Source of the DNA: Rhodobacter sp. NTK016B
GTDB lineage: Bacteria; Pseudomonadota; Alphaproteobacteria; Rhodobacterales; Rhodobacteraceae
Direction of reading: 5' to 3'
Length of the DNA stretch: 64,000 nucleotides
Assembly: GCF_017303295.1 (NCBI RefSeq)
Contig: NZ_JAFKOK010000010.1
Span: forward strand, 124,001-188,000
In this document: in pieces, positions 26,622 to 34,847 of the stretch
Position numbering within the stretch: position 1 is the stretch's first letter
Layout: the number at the start of each line of letters is the position of its first letter
Translations under genes and position numbers: made by a program
The notes under the pieces: model-generated
Database searches by the model: none
Seen by the model: only the letters and a program-made list of their open reading frames with translations
What the model was told of the DNA's origin: nothing

Positions 26622-27583
26622 GAGGCAGTCTCCCAGCCGACATAGGTCGACAATGCATGGGCCCACGGCGTCGCTTCGACCGCGAAGGCGGCGAAATGCA
26701 GGAACAGATAGGCCAGCGACAACGCGAAGAAACGCTTCTCGGCAGCGTATTTATCCGCCTCGGCCCGTTCTTCTCGGCGCATCCACAGGCGGAAGGCGCC
26801 GATCACGAAGAGCAGGTTCAAGACCAGCGATACAGCGAAATAGATCGGCCCGCCAATCGAAGTGAAGGCCGCGATCAGCGCGACCGGCGCGAGCAGCAGC
26901 GTGTAGACAAGGATATGGTTGCGGGTCGAGCGGCGACCGTGGGTCACGGTCAGCATCGGCACCTTGGCCTTTTCGTAGTCCGAGTTCATGAACAGCGCCA
27001 GCGCCCAGAAATGCGGCGGCGTCCACATGAAGATCAGCAGGAACATCAGCACCGCCTCGATGCTGATCGAACCGGTCGCGGCGACCCAGCCCACCATCGG
27101 CGGGAAAGCCCCTGCCGCGCCGCCGATGACGATGTTCTGCGGCGTCGAGCGCTTGAGCCACATCGTGTAGATGACGGCGTAGAAGAAGATCGTGAAGGCC
27201 AGAAGCCCGGCGGCCAGCGCATTCGTGGCCAGCCACAGCATGACGACCGACAGAACCGACAGCGACGCGCCGAGACCCAGCGCTTCGCCGGGTTCGACGG
27301 CCCCCGAGGGAACCGGGCGCTTGGCGGTGCGGCGCATGACGCGGTCGATATCGGCATCCCACCACATGTTCAGCGCGCCCGAGGCCCCGGCCCCCAGCGC
27401 GATGAAGATGATCGCGGCCAGAGCCTCGACCGGATGCAGATGGACGGGGGCGACGATCAGCCCCACCAGCGCGGTGAAAACCACCAGCGACATGACGCGC
27501 GGCTTCAGAAGCTGGACGTAGTCGCCGAAACTGGCGTCCCCCGGTCCGGTCTGGCCTGCGATGTCTGCACGAATGTCGGTCAT
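26612..27583 (-). CDS. ctaB: protoheme IX farnesyltransferase (heme O synthase)
   Basis: Attaches a farnesyl tail to heme b to make heme o, the precursor of the heme a used by the oxidase. The 323-aa, UbiA-type membrane protein shows [43 protein letters not shown] (the N-x3-D-x2-D-x4-R signature) and the second loop ([18 protein letters not shown]). It is the second gene of the cta operon, 69 bp downstream of ctaC with a strong hairpin between. Confidence 0.96.
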   Translation of the reverse strand: MTDIRADIAGQTGPGDASFGDYVQLLKPRVMSLVVFTALVGLIVAPVHLHPVEALAAIIFIALGAGASGALNMWWDADIDRVMRRTAKRPVPSGAVEPGEALGLGASLSVLSVVMLWLATNALAAGLLAFTIFFYAVIYTMWLKRSTPQNIVIGGAAGAFPPMVGWVAATGSISIEAVLMFLLIFMWTPPHFWALALFMNSDYEKAKVPMLTVTHGRRSTRNHILVYTLLLAPVALIAAFTSIGGPIYFAVSLVLNLLFVIGAFRLWMRREERAEADKYAAEKRFFALSLAYLFLHFAAFAVEATPWAHALSTYVGWETASWL

Positions 27584-27600
27584 TCAGTCCTCGGAATGGT

Positions 27601-27641
27601 CCGGCGCCGCGTCGCGGGGTTAGTCCCGCGCGCGACGCCGG
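27601..27641 (-). other. intercistronic G/C hairpin between ctaC and ctaB
   Basis: The gap between ctaC and ctaB holds a long imperfect inverted repeat: CCGGCG...CGCGG (27601-27619) and CCCGCG...CGCCGG (27625-27641) with a short TTAGT-type loop. There is no U-run, so it looks like a processing or stability hairpin that could keep the ctaC message more abundant than the rest of the operon. Confidence 0.45.
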
Positions 27642-27652
27642 TTACTCTTGGA

Positions 27653-28540
27653 TCAGTTCGACGCCAGCTCGACGGCGGCTTCGGTGTAGCCCGGCGCGGC
27701 GGCGAGGTTCTCGGCGCCCTGCTCTTGCAGCCAGGCGACATAGTCTTCCGGCGACACGGCGCGGACGGTGATCGGCATGAAGGCGTGGCCCTGACCGCAC
27801 AGTTCCGAGCACTGGCCAAAATAGATGCCGGGTTCGTCAACGTTGAACCACAGCTGCGCCAGACGGCCGGGAACCGCGTCCTGCTTCACGCCAAAGGCCG
27901 GGATGGTCCACGAATGGATCACGTCACCGCCGGTGACCTGCATGACGACGTTCTGCCCGACCGGCACGACGACCTGCGCATCGGTCGCGAGCAGGTAGTG
28001 ACGATCTTCGTAACCGTATTCGGCCAGTTCGTCGCGGGCCAGCGGATAGGCCGAGAAGTCGACGCCGTGATCGACATATTCATAGCCCCAGTACCACTGA
28101 TAGCCGGTCACCTTGATGGTCACGTCGGCCTCGGGCATCGTCTGGTCGCGGAACAGCGCGGGAACGGTGAACGAACCGATGAAGATCAGGATGAAGATCG
28201 GCAGGATCGTCCACGCGATTTCCAGCGGCGAATTGTGCGTGAAGCGCGACGGCACCGGGTTCGAACGCTGATTGTAGCGCACGATGACCCACAGCAGCAG
28301 GACGCAGACGAAAACCGTGATCGCGCCGATGATGTACATCAGCATGCTGTCGATCCAGTGGCTGCTCGCCGCGACAGGGCTGTGCGCGTGTTGCAGGTCG
28401 ATCCCCGCGTCGTGGGGTTCGCCCAGGAAGGGCAGATCCTGCGCCATCGCCTGGCCGGCGGCGGCCATCGACAAAGCGGCAGCCCCAATGCGACCACCCA
28501 TTCCGGCGGCGAAGCGGGTGAGGTCCTTGAAAAGATGCAT
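27653..28540 (-). CDS. ctaC: cytochrome c oxidase subunit II
   Basis: A 295-aa subunit II. Seen: an N-terminal signal peptide ending AAAGQAMAQ, two membrane helices (MYIIGAITVFVCVLLLWVIV; IAWTILPIFILIFIGSFTVPAL), the aromatic cluster YQWYWGYEY for electron entry, and the CuA site CSELCGQGHAFMPI with the upstream DVIHSWTIP His. The start at 28540 (MHLFKDLTRF) gives a proper signal peptide; the frame upstream to 28690 spans the promoter. First gene of the cta operon. Confidence 0.97.
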   Translation of the reverse strand: MHLFKDLTRFAAGMGGRIGAAALSMAAAGQAMAQDLPFLGEPHDAGIDLQHAHSPVAASSHWIDSMLMYIIGAITVFVCVLLLWVIVRYNQRSNPVPSRFTHNSPLEIAWTILPIFILIFIGSFTVPALFRDQTMPEADVTIKVTGYQWYWGYEYVDHGVDFSAYPLARDELAEYGYEDRHYLLATDAQVVVPVGQNVVMQVTGGDVIHSWTIPAFGVKQDAVPGRLAQLWFNVDEPGIYFGQCSELCGQGHAFMPITVRAVSPEDYVAWLQEQGAENLAAAPGYTEAAVELASN

Positions 28541-28661
28541 CTTGTGTTCCCGTTTTGCGCGGCCTTCCGACCGTCTATCTCCGCCGCCCCCGCGCGATGC
28601 GCCATCAGTCATGGACGGACCGGCCGCGAACAGACGGGAGGCGGTTTCCCTCTCTCCTAAA

Positions 28662-28690
28662 ATCATATTAGCATCCCCATAACAAGCCAA
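28662..28690 (-). promoter_or_regulatory. sigma-70 promoter of the ctaC operon
   Basis: Minus-strand TTGGCT (28685-28690), a 17-bp spacer, and TATGAT (28662-28667). The -10 matches consensus at 5 of 6 and the -35 at 4 of 6. The predicted start near 28655 leaves a leader of about 115 nt before ctaC. Confidence 0.6.
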
Positions 28691-28714
28691 ACCGATGCGT
28701 CATGGTGCCGCCAT

Positions 28715-28728
28715 TTGACTTAAGTCAA
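28715..28728. promoter_or_regulatory. FNR/FnrL-type binding palindrome
   Basis: TTGACTTAAGTCAA is a perfect 14-bp palindrome matching the FNR/Dnr/NnrR class consensus TTGA-N6-TCAA. Its centre (28721.5) is about 66 bp upstream of the predicted ctaC transcription start, a spacing compatible with a class I site, and 61 bp upstream of the tldD start codon. Oxygen- or NO-responsive control of the oxidase operon is the obvious reading; which regulator binds is not known. Confidence 0.65.
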
Positions 28729-28782
28729 AGACATGCTGCACCGCCGCAACGGTCGCGCAACGCTCACGTTGAAAGGAGCATC

Positions 28783-30225
28783 ATGTCTGTCGCTGCCCAT
28801 CCCCTCCCCGAGGCCGACCGCTTTCAGCCCTTCGAGACCGCGCTGGACCGGGACGCTGCCCTCGCCACCCTGCGCGAGGCAACGCAGGGCGCGGATGACG
28901 GCGAGCTGTTCCTTGAACGCCGCCGCTCCGAATCACTCGTGCTCGATGACGGGCGCATCCGCAACGCCGCCTATGACGCCGCCGAGGGCTTTGGCCTGCG
29001 CGCGGTGCGCGGCGATGTCGCAGGCTATGCGCATTCCTCGGAAATGACCGAATCCGCCCTGAAACGCGCCGCCGCCACCGCGCGGCTGGCGGTCGGCGCG
29101 GGCGGCGGCACGATGGCCCCGCCGCCCAAGGGCACCAATACCCGCCTGTATGGCGATTTCGACCCGATCACGGATGCCAGCTTCGCCGCCAAGATCGAGA
29201 CCCTGCGCGCGATCGACGACTTCCTGCGCGGGCTCGATCCGCGGGTGGTGCAGGTGACCGCTTCGCTCGCCGCCTCGATCCAGGAAGTGGCGATCCTGCG
29301 GCCCGAGGGCGGGCTGGTGAGCGATATCCGCCCGATGGCGCGGATCTCGATCGCGGTGATCGTCGAACGCGACGGCCGCCGCGAATCGGGCCATTACGGC
29401 GGTGGCGGGCGCATCAACCTGTCGGGACTGATGGAGCCTGCGCATTGGCAGCCCGTCGCGCGCGAGGCGCTGCGCGTGGCGCTGGTCAATCTCGACGCCG
29501 TCCCGGCGCCGGCAGGCGCGCTCGACGTGGTGCTGGGACCGGGCTGGCCCGGGATCCTGCTGCACGAGGCGGTGGGCCACGGGCTGGAAGGCGATTTCAA
29601 CCGCAAGAAAACCTCGGCCTTTGCCGGGCTGATGGGCAAACAGGTTGCGGCCAAAGGGGTGACGGTGCTCGATGACGGCACGATCCCGGACCGGCGCGGC
29701 TCGCTTACCGTGGATGACGAGGGCACGCCCTCGGGCAAGAACGTGCTGATCGAGGACGGGGTGCTGGTGGGCTATATGCAGGACCGCCAGAACGCGCGCC
29801 TGATGGGGGTCGATGTGACCGGCAACGGACGGCGCGAAAGCTATGCCCATACGCCGATGCCGCGCATGACCAATACCTACATGCTGGGCGGCGATGCCGA
29901 TCCGGCGTCGCTGGTGGCCGATATGAAGGACGGGATCTGGGCCGTGGGCTTTGGCGGCGGGCAGGTCGACATCACCTCGGGCAAGTTCGTGTTCTCGTGC
30001 ACCGAGGCCTACCGGGTGCGCGACGGCAAGATCGGCGAGCCGGTGAAAGGCGCGACGCTGATCGGCGACGGCCCCACAGCGCTGAACAACGTGCACGGGA
30101 TCGGCAACGACATGGCGCTGGACCCGGGCATCGGCAATTGCGGCAAGGCCGGACAATGGGTGCCGGTGGGCGTGGGCCAGCCTTCGCTGAAGATCGGCGG
30201 GCTGACGGTCGGCGGGGTGGCGTGA
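28783..30225 (+). CDS. tldD: metalloprotease TldD
   Basis: A 480-aa subunit of the TldD/TldE zinc protease, which trims peptides such as microcin B17 precursor and unfolded proteins. The zinc motif HExxxH is present at H261-E262-H266 (HEAVGHGLEGD), with the downstream GRRESYAHTPMPRMTNTYML and the terminal GNCGKAGQWVPVGVGQPSLKIGGLTVGG. The ATG at 28783 has AAAGGAG before it. tldE (pmbA) is not adjacent. An FNR-type palindrome lies 54 bp before the start and a repeat copy follows the stop. Confidence 0.95.
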   Translation: MSVAAHPLPEADRFQPFETALDRDAALATLREATQGADDGELFLERRRSESLVLDDGRIRNAAYDAAEGFGLRAVRGDVAGYAHSSEMTESALKRAAATARLAVGAGGGTMAPPPKGTNTRLYGDFDPITDASFAAKIETLRAIDDFLRGLDPRVVQVTASLAASIQEVAILRPEGGLVSDIRPMARISIAVIVERDGRRESGHYGGGGRINLSGLMEPAHWQPVAREALRVALVNLDAVPAPAGALDVVLGPGWPGILLHEAVGHGLEGDFNRKKTSAFAGLMGKQVAAKGVTVLDDGTIPDRRGSLTVDDEGTPSGKNVLIEDGVLVGYMQDRQNARLMGVDVTGNGRRESYAHTPMPRMTNTYMLGGDADPASLVADMKDGIWAVGFGGGQVDITSGKFVFSCTEAYRVRDGKIGEPVKGATLIGDGPTALNNVHGIGNDMALDPGIGNCGKAGQWVPVGVGQPSLKIGGLTVGGVA

Positions 30226-30316
30226 CAGCGGGGGGCCAGCCCCCCGCACCCCCCCGCCAGAGGGGGCTGTCTGCCCCCTCTGGACACCCCCGAGGATATT
30301 TTCGGATTAAAGATGA
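30226..30316 (+). repeat. dispersed intergenic repeat, copy B (best-formed)
   Basis: Directly after the tldD stop: a first hairpin GCGGGGGG/CCCCCCGC (30228-30235, 30240-30247), a second with perfect 9-bp arms AGAGGGGGC/GCCCCCTCT and loop TGTCT (30259-30281), then the core ACCCCCGAGGATATTTTCGG and AAAGATGA. Same orientation as tldD. Copies C2, D and E share the TGTCT-loop hairpin and core. Confidence 0.85.
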
Positions 30317-30317
30317 G

Positions 30318-30346
30318 GGGCGCCGCGATAATCGGCGCCCTTCTTC
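30318..30346 (+). terminator. hairpin terminator after tldD repeat
   Basis: Perfect 8-bp stem GGGCGCCG/CGGCGCCC (30318-30325 with 30333-30340), 7-nt loop, followed by TTCTTC. It sits immediately after the repeat core and before the dprA leader. Confidence 0.5.
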
Positions 30347-30400
30347 ACCCCCTGTTAACCGTTATCGCGCAGTCTTCGAATCGAATGAGGCGAGGTTGCG

Positions 30401-31606
30401 ATGGACGGGAACACACTTTCTTCTCCCACACCCTTCACCCCACCCACCACGGAAGAAGACCGTCTGGCGTGGCTTCGCCTCATTCGCTCTCGCAGGGTCG
30501 GACCCAGCACGTTCATCCGTCTGATGACCGAACACAAGAGCATCCATGCGGCACTCGATGCCCTGCCCGCGATCGCCCGCGCGGCAGGGGTTGAGGATTA
30601 CGCGCCCTGCCCCGCCGATCTGGCCCGGCGCGAAATCGACGCAGGCATGCGGGCCGGCGCGCGGATGGTGACGCTGGGCATGGAGGATTACCCCGTTTCG
30701 TTGGCCGCGATCCCCGATCCGCCGCCGGTTCTGTGGCTGCGCGGGCGCCCGCAGACGCTGGGAAAGCCCTGCGTCGCGCTGGTCGGGGCGCGCAACGCGT
30801 CGTCGCTGGGCGCGCGGATGACGCGCAGGCTGGCCGAAGGGCTGGGCTATCATGGCTATTGCGTGGTCTCGGGACTGGCGCGCGGGATCGACACGGTCGC
30901 GCATGGCGGAGCGCTGAAAACAGGGACGATCGCGGTCATGGCCGGGGGCGTCGACGTTATCTATCCCGCTGAGAACACAATGCTGGCCGCGGCGATCGCC
31001 GATCAGGGCCTGCTGGTATCCGAGCAGCCGATCGGGCTGCAGCCGCAGGCGCGCCATTTCCCGCGCCGCAATCGTCTGATCTCGGGCCTGTCACTTGGCG
31101 TCGTCGTGGTCGAGGCGGCGGAGGGGTCAGGCAGCCTGATCACCGCGCGCGATGCGCTCGATCAGGGGCGCGAGGTGATGGCGGTGCCGGGCCATCCGAT
31201 GGATGCCCGCGCGGCCGGGTGCAACGCGCTCTTGCGGGAAGGCGCACGGCTGGTGCGCGGGGTCGAAGATATTGTCGAGGCGCTGAGCGAGGGCGCACCC
31301 GCAGCGGATGCGAAGAGCGGCGCGCAGACGGGCACACAGACAGACCCGCGCAATTCGCGCCCCGCCAAAGGCGCGAAAGGGCGCGCCGGAGCCGCCGGAG
31401 CAGAGGGCAAGGCACCGCCTGCCGCGCCAGACATGTTGACCCTGCACAAAATGATCCTGGACCGGCTGGGCGCCGCTCCGGTGGCCGAAGATCAATTGCT
31501 GCGCGATCTGGATCTGCCACATCCGGTGATCGCTCCCGCGCTGCTGTTTCTGGAACTGGATGGACGGGTCCAGCGTCAGCCGGGGGGATTGCTGGCACGG
31601 ATGTGA
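30401..31606 (+). CDS. dprA: DNA processing protein DprA
   Basis: Loads RecA on incoming single-stranded DNA in natural transformation and, in this family, after gene transfer agent uptake. The 401-aa protein has an N-terminal SAM-like region, the Rossmann domain motifs CVALVGARNASSLG, SGLARGIDTVAH, VMAGGVDVIYPAEN and PRRNRLISGLS, and a C-terminal winged helix (MILDRLGAAPVAEDQLLRDL...) after an Ala/Lys linker. A GTTAAC motif stands about 45 bp before the start. In relatives dprA is controlled by CtrA, which fits but is not shown here. Confidence 0.94.
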   Translation: MDGNTLSSPTPFTPPTTEEDRLAWLRLIRSRRVGPSTFIRLMTEHKSIHAALDALPAIARAAGVEDYAPCPADLARREIDAGMRAGARMVTLGMEDYPVSLAAIPDPPPVLWLRGRPQTLGKPCVALVGARNASSLGARMTRRLAEGLGYHGYCVVSGLARGIDTVAHGGALKTGTIAVMAGGVDVIYPAENTMLAAAIADQGLLVSEQPIGLQPQARHFPRRNRLISGLSLGVVVVEAAEGSGSLITARDALDQGREVMAVPGHPMDARAAGCNALLREGARLVRGVEDIVEALSEGAPAADAKSGAQTGTQTDPRNSRPAKGAKGRAGAAGAEGKAPPAAPDMLTLHKMILDRLGAAPVAEDQLLRDLDLPHPVIAPALLFLELDGRVQRQPGGLLARM

Positions 31607-32195
31607 GATTGGCGAAACGCAATGGGGGTTGGGACGCCGACCCTATCCCCGATGCTGCCCGCAGCCCGACGGGGCGCGGGGAGCGGGGCGGCCAGACAGA
31701 CGAATGGTGCGGGGAATGAGGCGTCGGAGGCGACTGGACATTATCCCGCCTTCTGGCTGGGTCGATGGGACGTCTCCACGGTCCGTGTCGTCGTTACGCG
31801 GCAAGCGGGGGCTGCGCTGGAAAGCCCCGCGATCACGCCAACGGAGAGGGGCAGACGCCCCGCGACAAAGACAGCCAAGGATCGGCACAGAAGGACACAG
31901 GCCCCCGGGACCAAAGCCCGGCATTGGCAAGCCTGCCCGGGATTATCGGACGCCCCCGGTTACGCCGGAACCGGCATCGAAGAATCCCGGCCCACTCAAC
32001 CCTGCGGTGCGCCGCCCAACCCTGATCGCGCGGCATCAGCGCCGCCCCCCGACACCGTCCGGAGAGCGCGCGGCAAGCGGCGTCAGATTGACATCCCCCC
32101 CCATTCGCCCCCATCTAGGCATCGCGGCCCGAACGGCGCACAGCCGCAGCATCCAGCCGATCTGGTGCGAAAAGCGTTTTCTATCTGAGGTTTGC
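31607..32195. other. 589-bp gap without a recognisable gene (dprA-topA)
   Basis: No ORF here looks real: the frame open on the plus strand is merely the upstream extension of topA, and the translations in all frames are Arg/Pro/Ala-rich without motifs. There is no tRNA or repeat core. A perfect -35 hexamer TTGACA at 32088-32093, about 100 bp before topA, is followed by only a poor -10 (CATCTA at 18-bp spacing). I see nothing else definable. Confidence 0.5.
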
Positions 32196-34811
32196 ATGGC
32201 AGTTGTCGTCGTCGAGTCCCCGGCCAAGGCCAAAACGATCAACAAGTATCTGGGCTCGGATTACACCGTCCTGGCTTCGTTCGGCCATGTCCGCGACCTG
32301 CCGCCCAAGGATGGCTCGGTCGATCCCGAACACGATTTCGACATGAAATGGGAGGTGGCCTCGGACAGCAAGAAACATGTCCGCGCCATCGCCGAGGCGC
32401 TGAAGACCGACAACGACCTGATCCTCGCCACCGACCCTGACCGCGAGGGCGAGGCGATCAGCTGGCACCTGACCGAGGCGCTGTCGAAGTCGAAAGCGAT
32501 CAAGAAGGACACGCCGGTCAAGCGCGTGGTGTTCAACGCGATCACCAAATCCGCCGTGACCGAGGCGATGAAGAACCCGCGCGATGTCGACATGCCGCTG
32601 GTGCGCGCCTATCTGGCTCGGCGGGCGCTCGACTATCTGGTGGGGTTCAACCTGTCGCCGGTGCTGTGGCGCAAGCTGCCCGGCGCGAAATCGGCGGGGC
32701 GCGTGCAATCGGTCTGCCTGCGGCTCATCGTCGAGCGCGAGATGGAGATCGAGGCGTTCCGCGCCCGCGAATACTGGTCGGTGACCGCGAACCTCGCCAA
32801 TACACGGGGCGCCGAATTCACCGCCCGGCTGGTGACGTTGGGCGGCAAGAAGCTTGAGCGCTACGACCTTGCGACGCAGGCCTCGGCCGAGCTGGCGGTA
32901 GAAGCGGTCAACAAGCGCGACCTGTCGGTTCAATCGGTCGAGGCGAAGCCCGCCAACCGGAACCCGACCGCGCCCTTCATGACCTCGACCCTGCAGCAGG
33001 AAGCGAGCCGCAAATTCGGCATGGGCGCGCGCCAGACAATGAACGCGGCGCAGCGGCTCTACGAGGCCGGGCTCATCACCTATATGCGGACCGACGGCAT
33101 CGACATGGCCCCCGAAGCCGTGACCGCCTGCCGCGCCGAGATCGAACGGCGTTTCGGCAAGGACTACGTGCCCGCCGCGCCGCGTATCTACAAGAACAAG
33201 GCCAAGAACGCGCAGGAAGCGCACGAATGTATCCGTCCGACCGATATGTCGGCCGACCCCGACAGCCTGAAGCTGACCGACAGCGACCAGCGCAAGCTCT
33301 ATGGCCTGATCTGGAAGCGCACCATCGCCTGCCAGATGGAAGCCGCACGGCTGGAACGCACGACGGTCGAGATCGGCTCGAAGGATGGACAGGTGGGCCT
33401 GCGCGCAACGGGTCAGGTGATGTTGTTCGACGGCTTCCTCAAGGTCTATGAAGAAGGCCGCGACGATGACGAAGGCGAAGACGGTCGTCTGCCGCAACTC
33501 GGTCAGGGCGAGGGTGTGAGCAAGAAGGCCGTCACGCCCGAGCAGCATTTCACCCAGCCCCCGCCCCGCTATACCGAGGCCACGCTGGTCAAGCGGATGG
33601 AAGAGCTGGGCATCGGCCGCCCGTCGACCTATGCGTCGATCGTCACGACGATTCAGGAGCGCGGCTATGTCCTGAAGGACAAGAATCGCCTGAAGCCCGA
33701 GGATAAGGGCCGTCTGGTCACGATCTTCCTGACCTCCTATTTCCCGCGCTATCTGGGCTACGACTTCACCGCCGGGATGGAAGAGCAGCTCGACGATATT
33801 TCGGCGGGCTCGCGCGACTATAAAGACGTGTTGCAGAATTTCTGGGCGGATTTCTCGGCGGCTCTGGCCGAGACCTCGGATCTGCGCATCACCGAAGTGC
33901 TGGAGAAGATCGACGAGGTTCTGGCGCCGCATCTTTATCCGCCGCGTGAGGATGGCAGCGACCCGCGGGTCTGCCCGACCTGTGGCGAGGGGCGGCTGAA
34001 CCTGAAGACCGCGCGGTCTGGCGGGGCCTTCATCGGCTGCTCGAACTATCCCAATTGCCGCTATACCCGTCCCTTGTCGGGCGATGAGGGCGACGCGGAA
34101 CTGGCGGGCGACGGCAAGCTGCTGGGCTATGACGGCGAGGATGCGATCCGCCTGAAAACCGGGCGTTTCGGCCCCTATGTCCAGCGCGGCGAGGCGACCG
34201 AAGAGGTGCCGAAACCGCCGCGCGCCAGCCTGCCCAAGGGTTGGTCGGTCGAGGACATGGATCTGGAAAAGGCGCTGACTTTGCTGAGCCTTCCGCGCCT
34301 CGTGGGTCATCATCCCGAGGACGGTGAGCCGGTCGAAGCCGCGATCGGGCGCTTCGGCCCCTATGTGAAGCACAACAAGACCTATGCCAACCTGCCCGAG
34401 GTGGACGAGGTCTTCACCATCGGCATGAACCGCGCGGTCGAGTTGATCGCCGCCAAGGCTGCGCGCGGCCCGGGCCGGGGGGCGGCTGCGCAGCCGCTCA
34501 AGGTGCTGGGCGATCACCCCGATGGCGGGGCTATCCAGGTCATGCCGGGGCGCTACGGTCCCTATGTGAAATGGGAAAAGATCAACGCCACGCTGCCCAA
34601 GGAAATCGAGCCCGAAGCGGTGACGATGGAACAGGCGCTGGAGCTGATCGAGGCCAAGGCCGCGACCAAGGGCAAGAAGAAGGCGGCGCCGAAGAAAGCG
34701 CCCGCCAAGAAAGCGGCGCCCAAGAAGACCGCCGCCAAGACGACTGCGAAGAAAACCACCGCTAAAAAGGCCCCGGCCAAGAAAAAGGCCGAGCCTGAGG
34801 GCGACGACTGA
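32196..34811 (+). CDS. topA: DNA topoisomerase I
   Basis: Relaxes negative supercoils. The 871-aa protein has the Toprim domain (VVVVESPAKAKTINKYLG; TDPDREGEAISWH), the active-site tyrosine Y296 in ITYMRTDG, one C4 zinc finger (CPTCGEGRLNLK...CSNYPNCRY), three to four TopoI C-terminal repeats (GRFGPYVQRG; GRFGPYVKHNKTYANLP; GRYGPYVKW), and a Lys/Ala/Pro-rich tail over the last 45 residues. The start at 32196 fits the family; the in-frame extension to 31560 does not. Confidence 0.97.
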   Translation: MAVVVVESPAKAKTINKYLGSDYTVLASFGHVRDLPPKDGSVDPEHDFDMKWEVASDSKKHVRAIAEALKTDNDLILATDPDREGEAISWHLTEALSKSKAIKKDTPVKRVVFNAITKSAVTEAMKNPRDVDMPLVRAYLARRALDYLVGFNLSPVLWRKLPGAKSAGRVQSVCLRLIVEREMEIEAFRAREYWSVTANLANTRGAEFTARLVTLGGKKLERYDLATQASAELAVEAVNKRDLSVQSVEAKPANRNPTAPFMTSTLQQEASRKFGMGARQTMNAAQRLYEAGLITYMRTDGIDMAPEAVTACRAEIERRFGKDYVPAAPRIYKNKAKNAQEAHECIRPTDMSADPDSLKLTDSDQRKLYGLIWKRTIACQMEAARLERTTVEIGSKDGQVGLRATGQVMLFDGFLKVYEEGRDDDEGEDGRLPQLGQGEGVSKKAVTPEQHFTQPPPRYTEATLVKRMEELGIGRPSTYASIVTTIQERGYVLKDKNRLKPEDKGRLVTIFLTSYFPRYLGYDFTAGMEEQLDDISAGSRDYKDVLQNFWADFSAALAETSDLRITEVLEKIDEVLAPHLYPPREDGSDPRVCPTCGEGRLNLKTARSGGAFIGCSNYPNCRYTRPLSGDEGDAELAGDGKLLGYDGEDAIRLKTGRFGPYVQRGEATEEVPKPPRASLPKGWSVEDMDLEKALTLLSLPRLVGHHPEDGEPVEAAIGRFGPYVKHNKTYANLPEVDEVFTIGMNRAVELIAAKAARGPGRGAAAQPLKVLGDHPDGGAIQVMPGRYGPYVKWEKINATLPKEIEPEAVTMEQALELIEAKAATKGKKKAAPKKAPAKKAAPKKTAAKTTAKKTTAKKAPAKKKAEPEGDD

Positions 34812-34818
34812 TCCCGCC

Positions 34819-34846
34819 GCGCGCCCGCAGACACTTTCGGGCGCGC
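34819..34846. terminator. hairpin between convergent topA and MBL genes
   Basis: Perfect 9-bp stem GCGCGCCCG/CGGGCGCGC (34819-34827 with 34838-34846) with a 10-nt loop fills the 36-bp space between the two stop codons. No strong U-run on either side, so a bidirectional or RNA-stabilising role is likely. Confidence 0.45.
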
Positions 34847-34847
34847 G

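Noticed and set aside
26746-26754. A TTATCCGCC sequence resembling a DnaA box
   Set aside because: It is single, inside ctaB, and differs from the DnaA consensus at two positions; no cluster or AT-rich region suggests an origin.
26657-28660. A 667-codon plus-strand frame over the cta operon
   Set aside because: Antisense shadow of ctaB and ctaC, with Arg/Gln/His-rich translation and no ribosome site.
31560-32195. In-frame N-terminal extension of topA by 212 residues
   Set aside because: The extension is Arg/Pro-rich low-complexity sequence not found in topoisomerase I; the Toprim motif begins right at the ATG at 32196.
32181-34517. A 778-codon minus-strand frame opposite topA
   Set aside because: Antisense shadow of topA; no start signal or domain.
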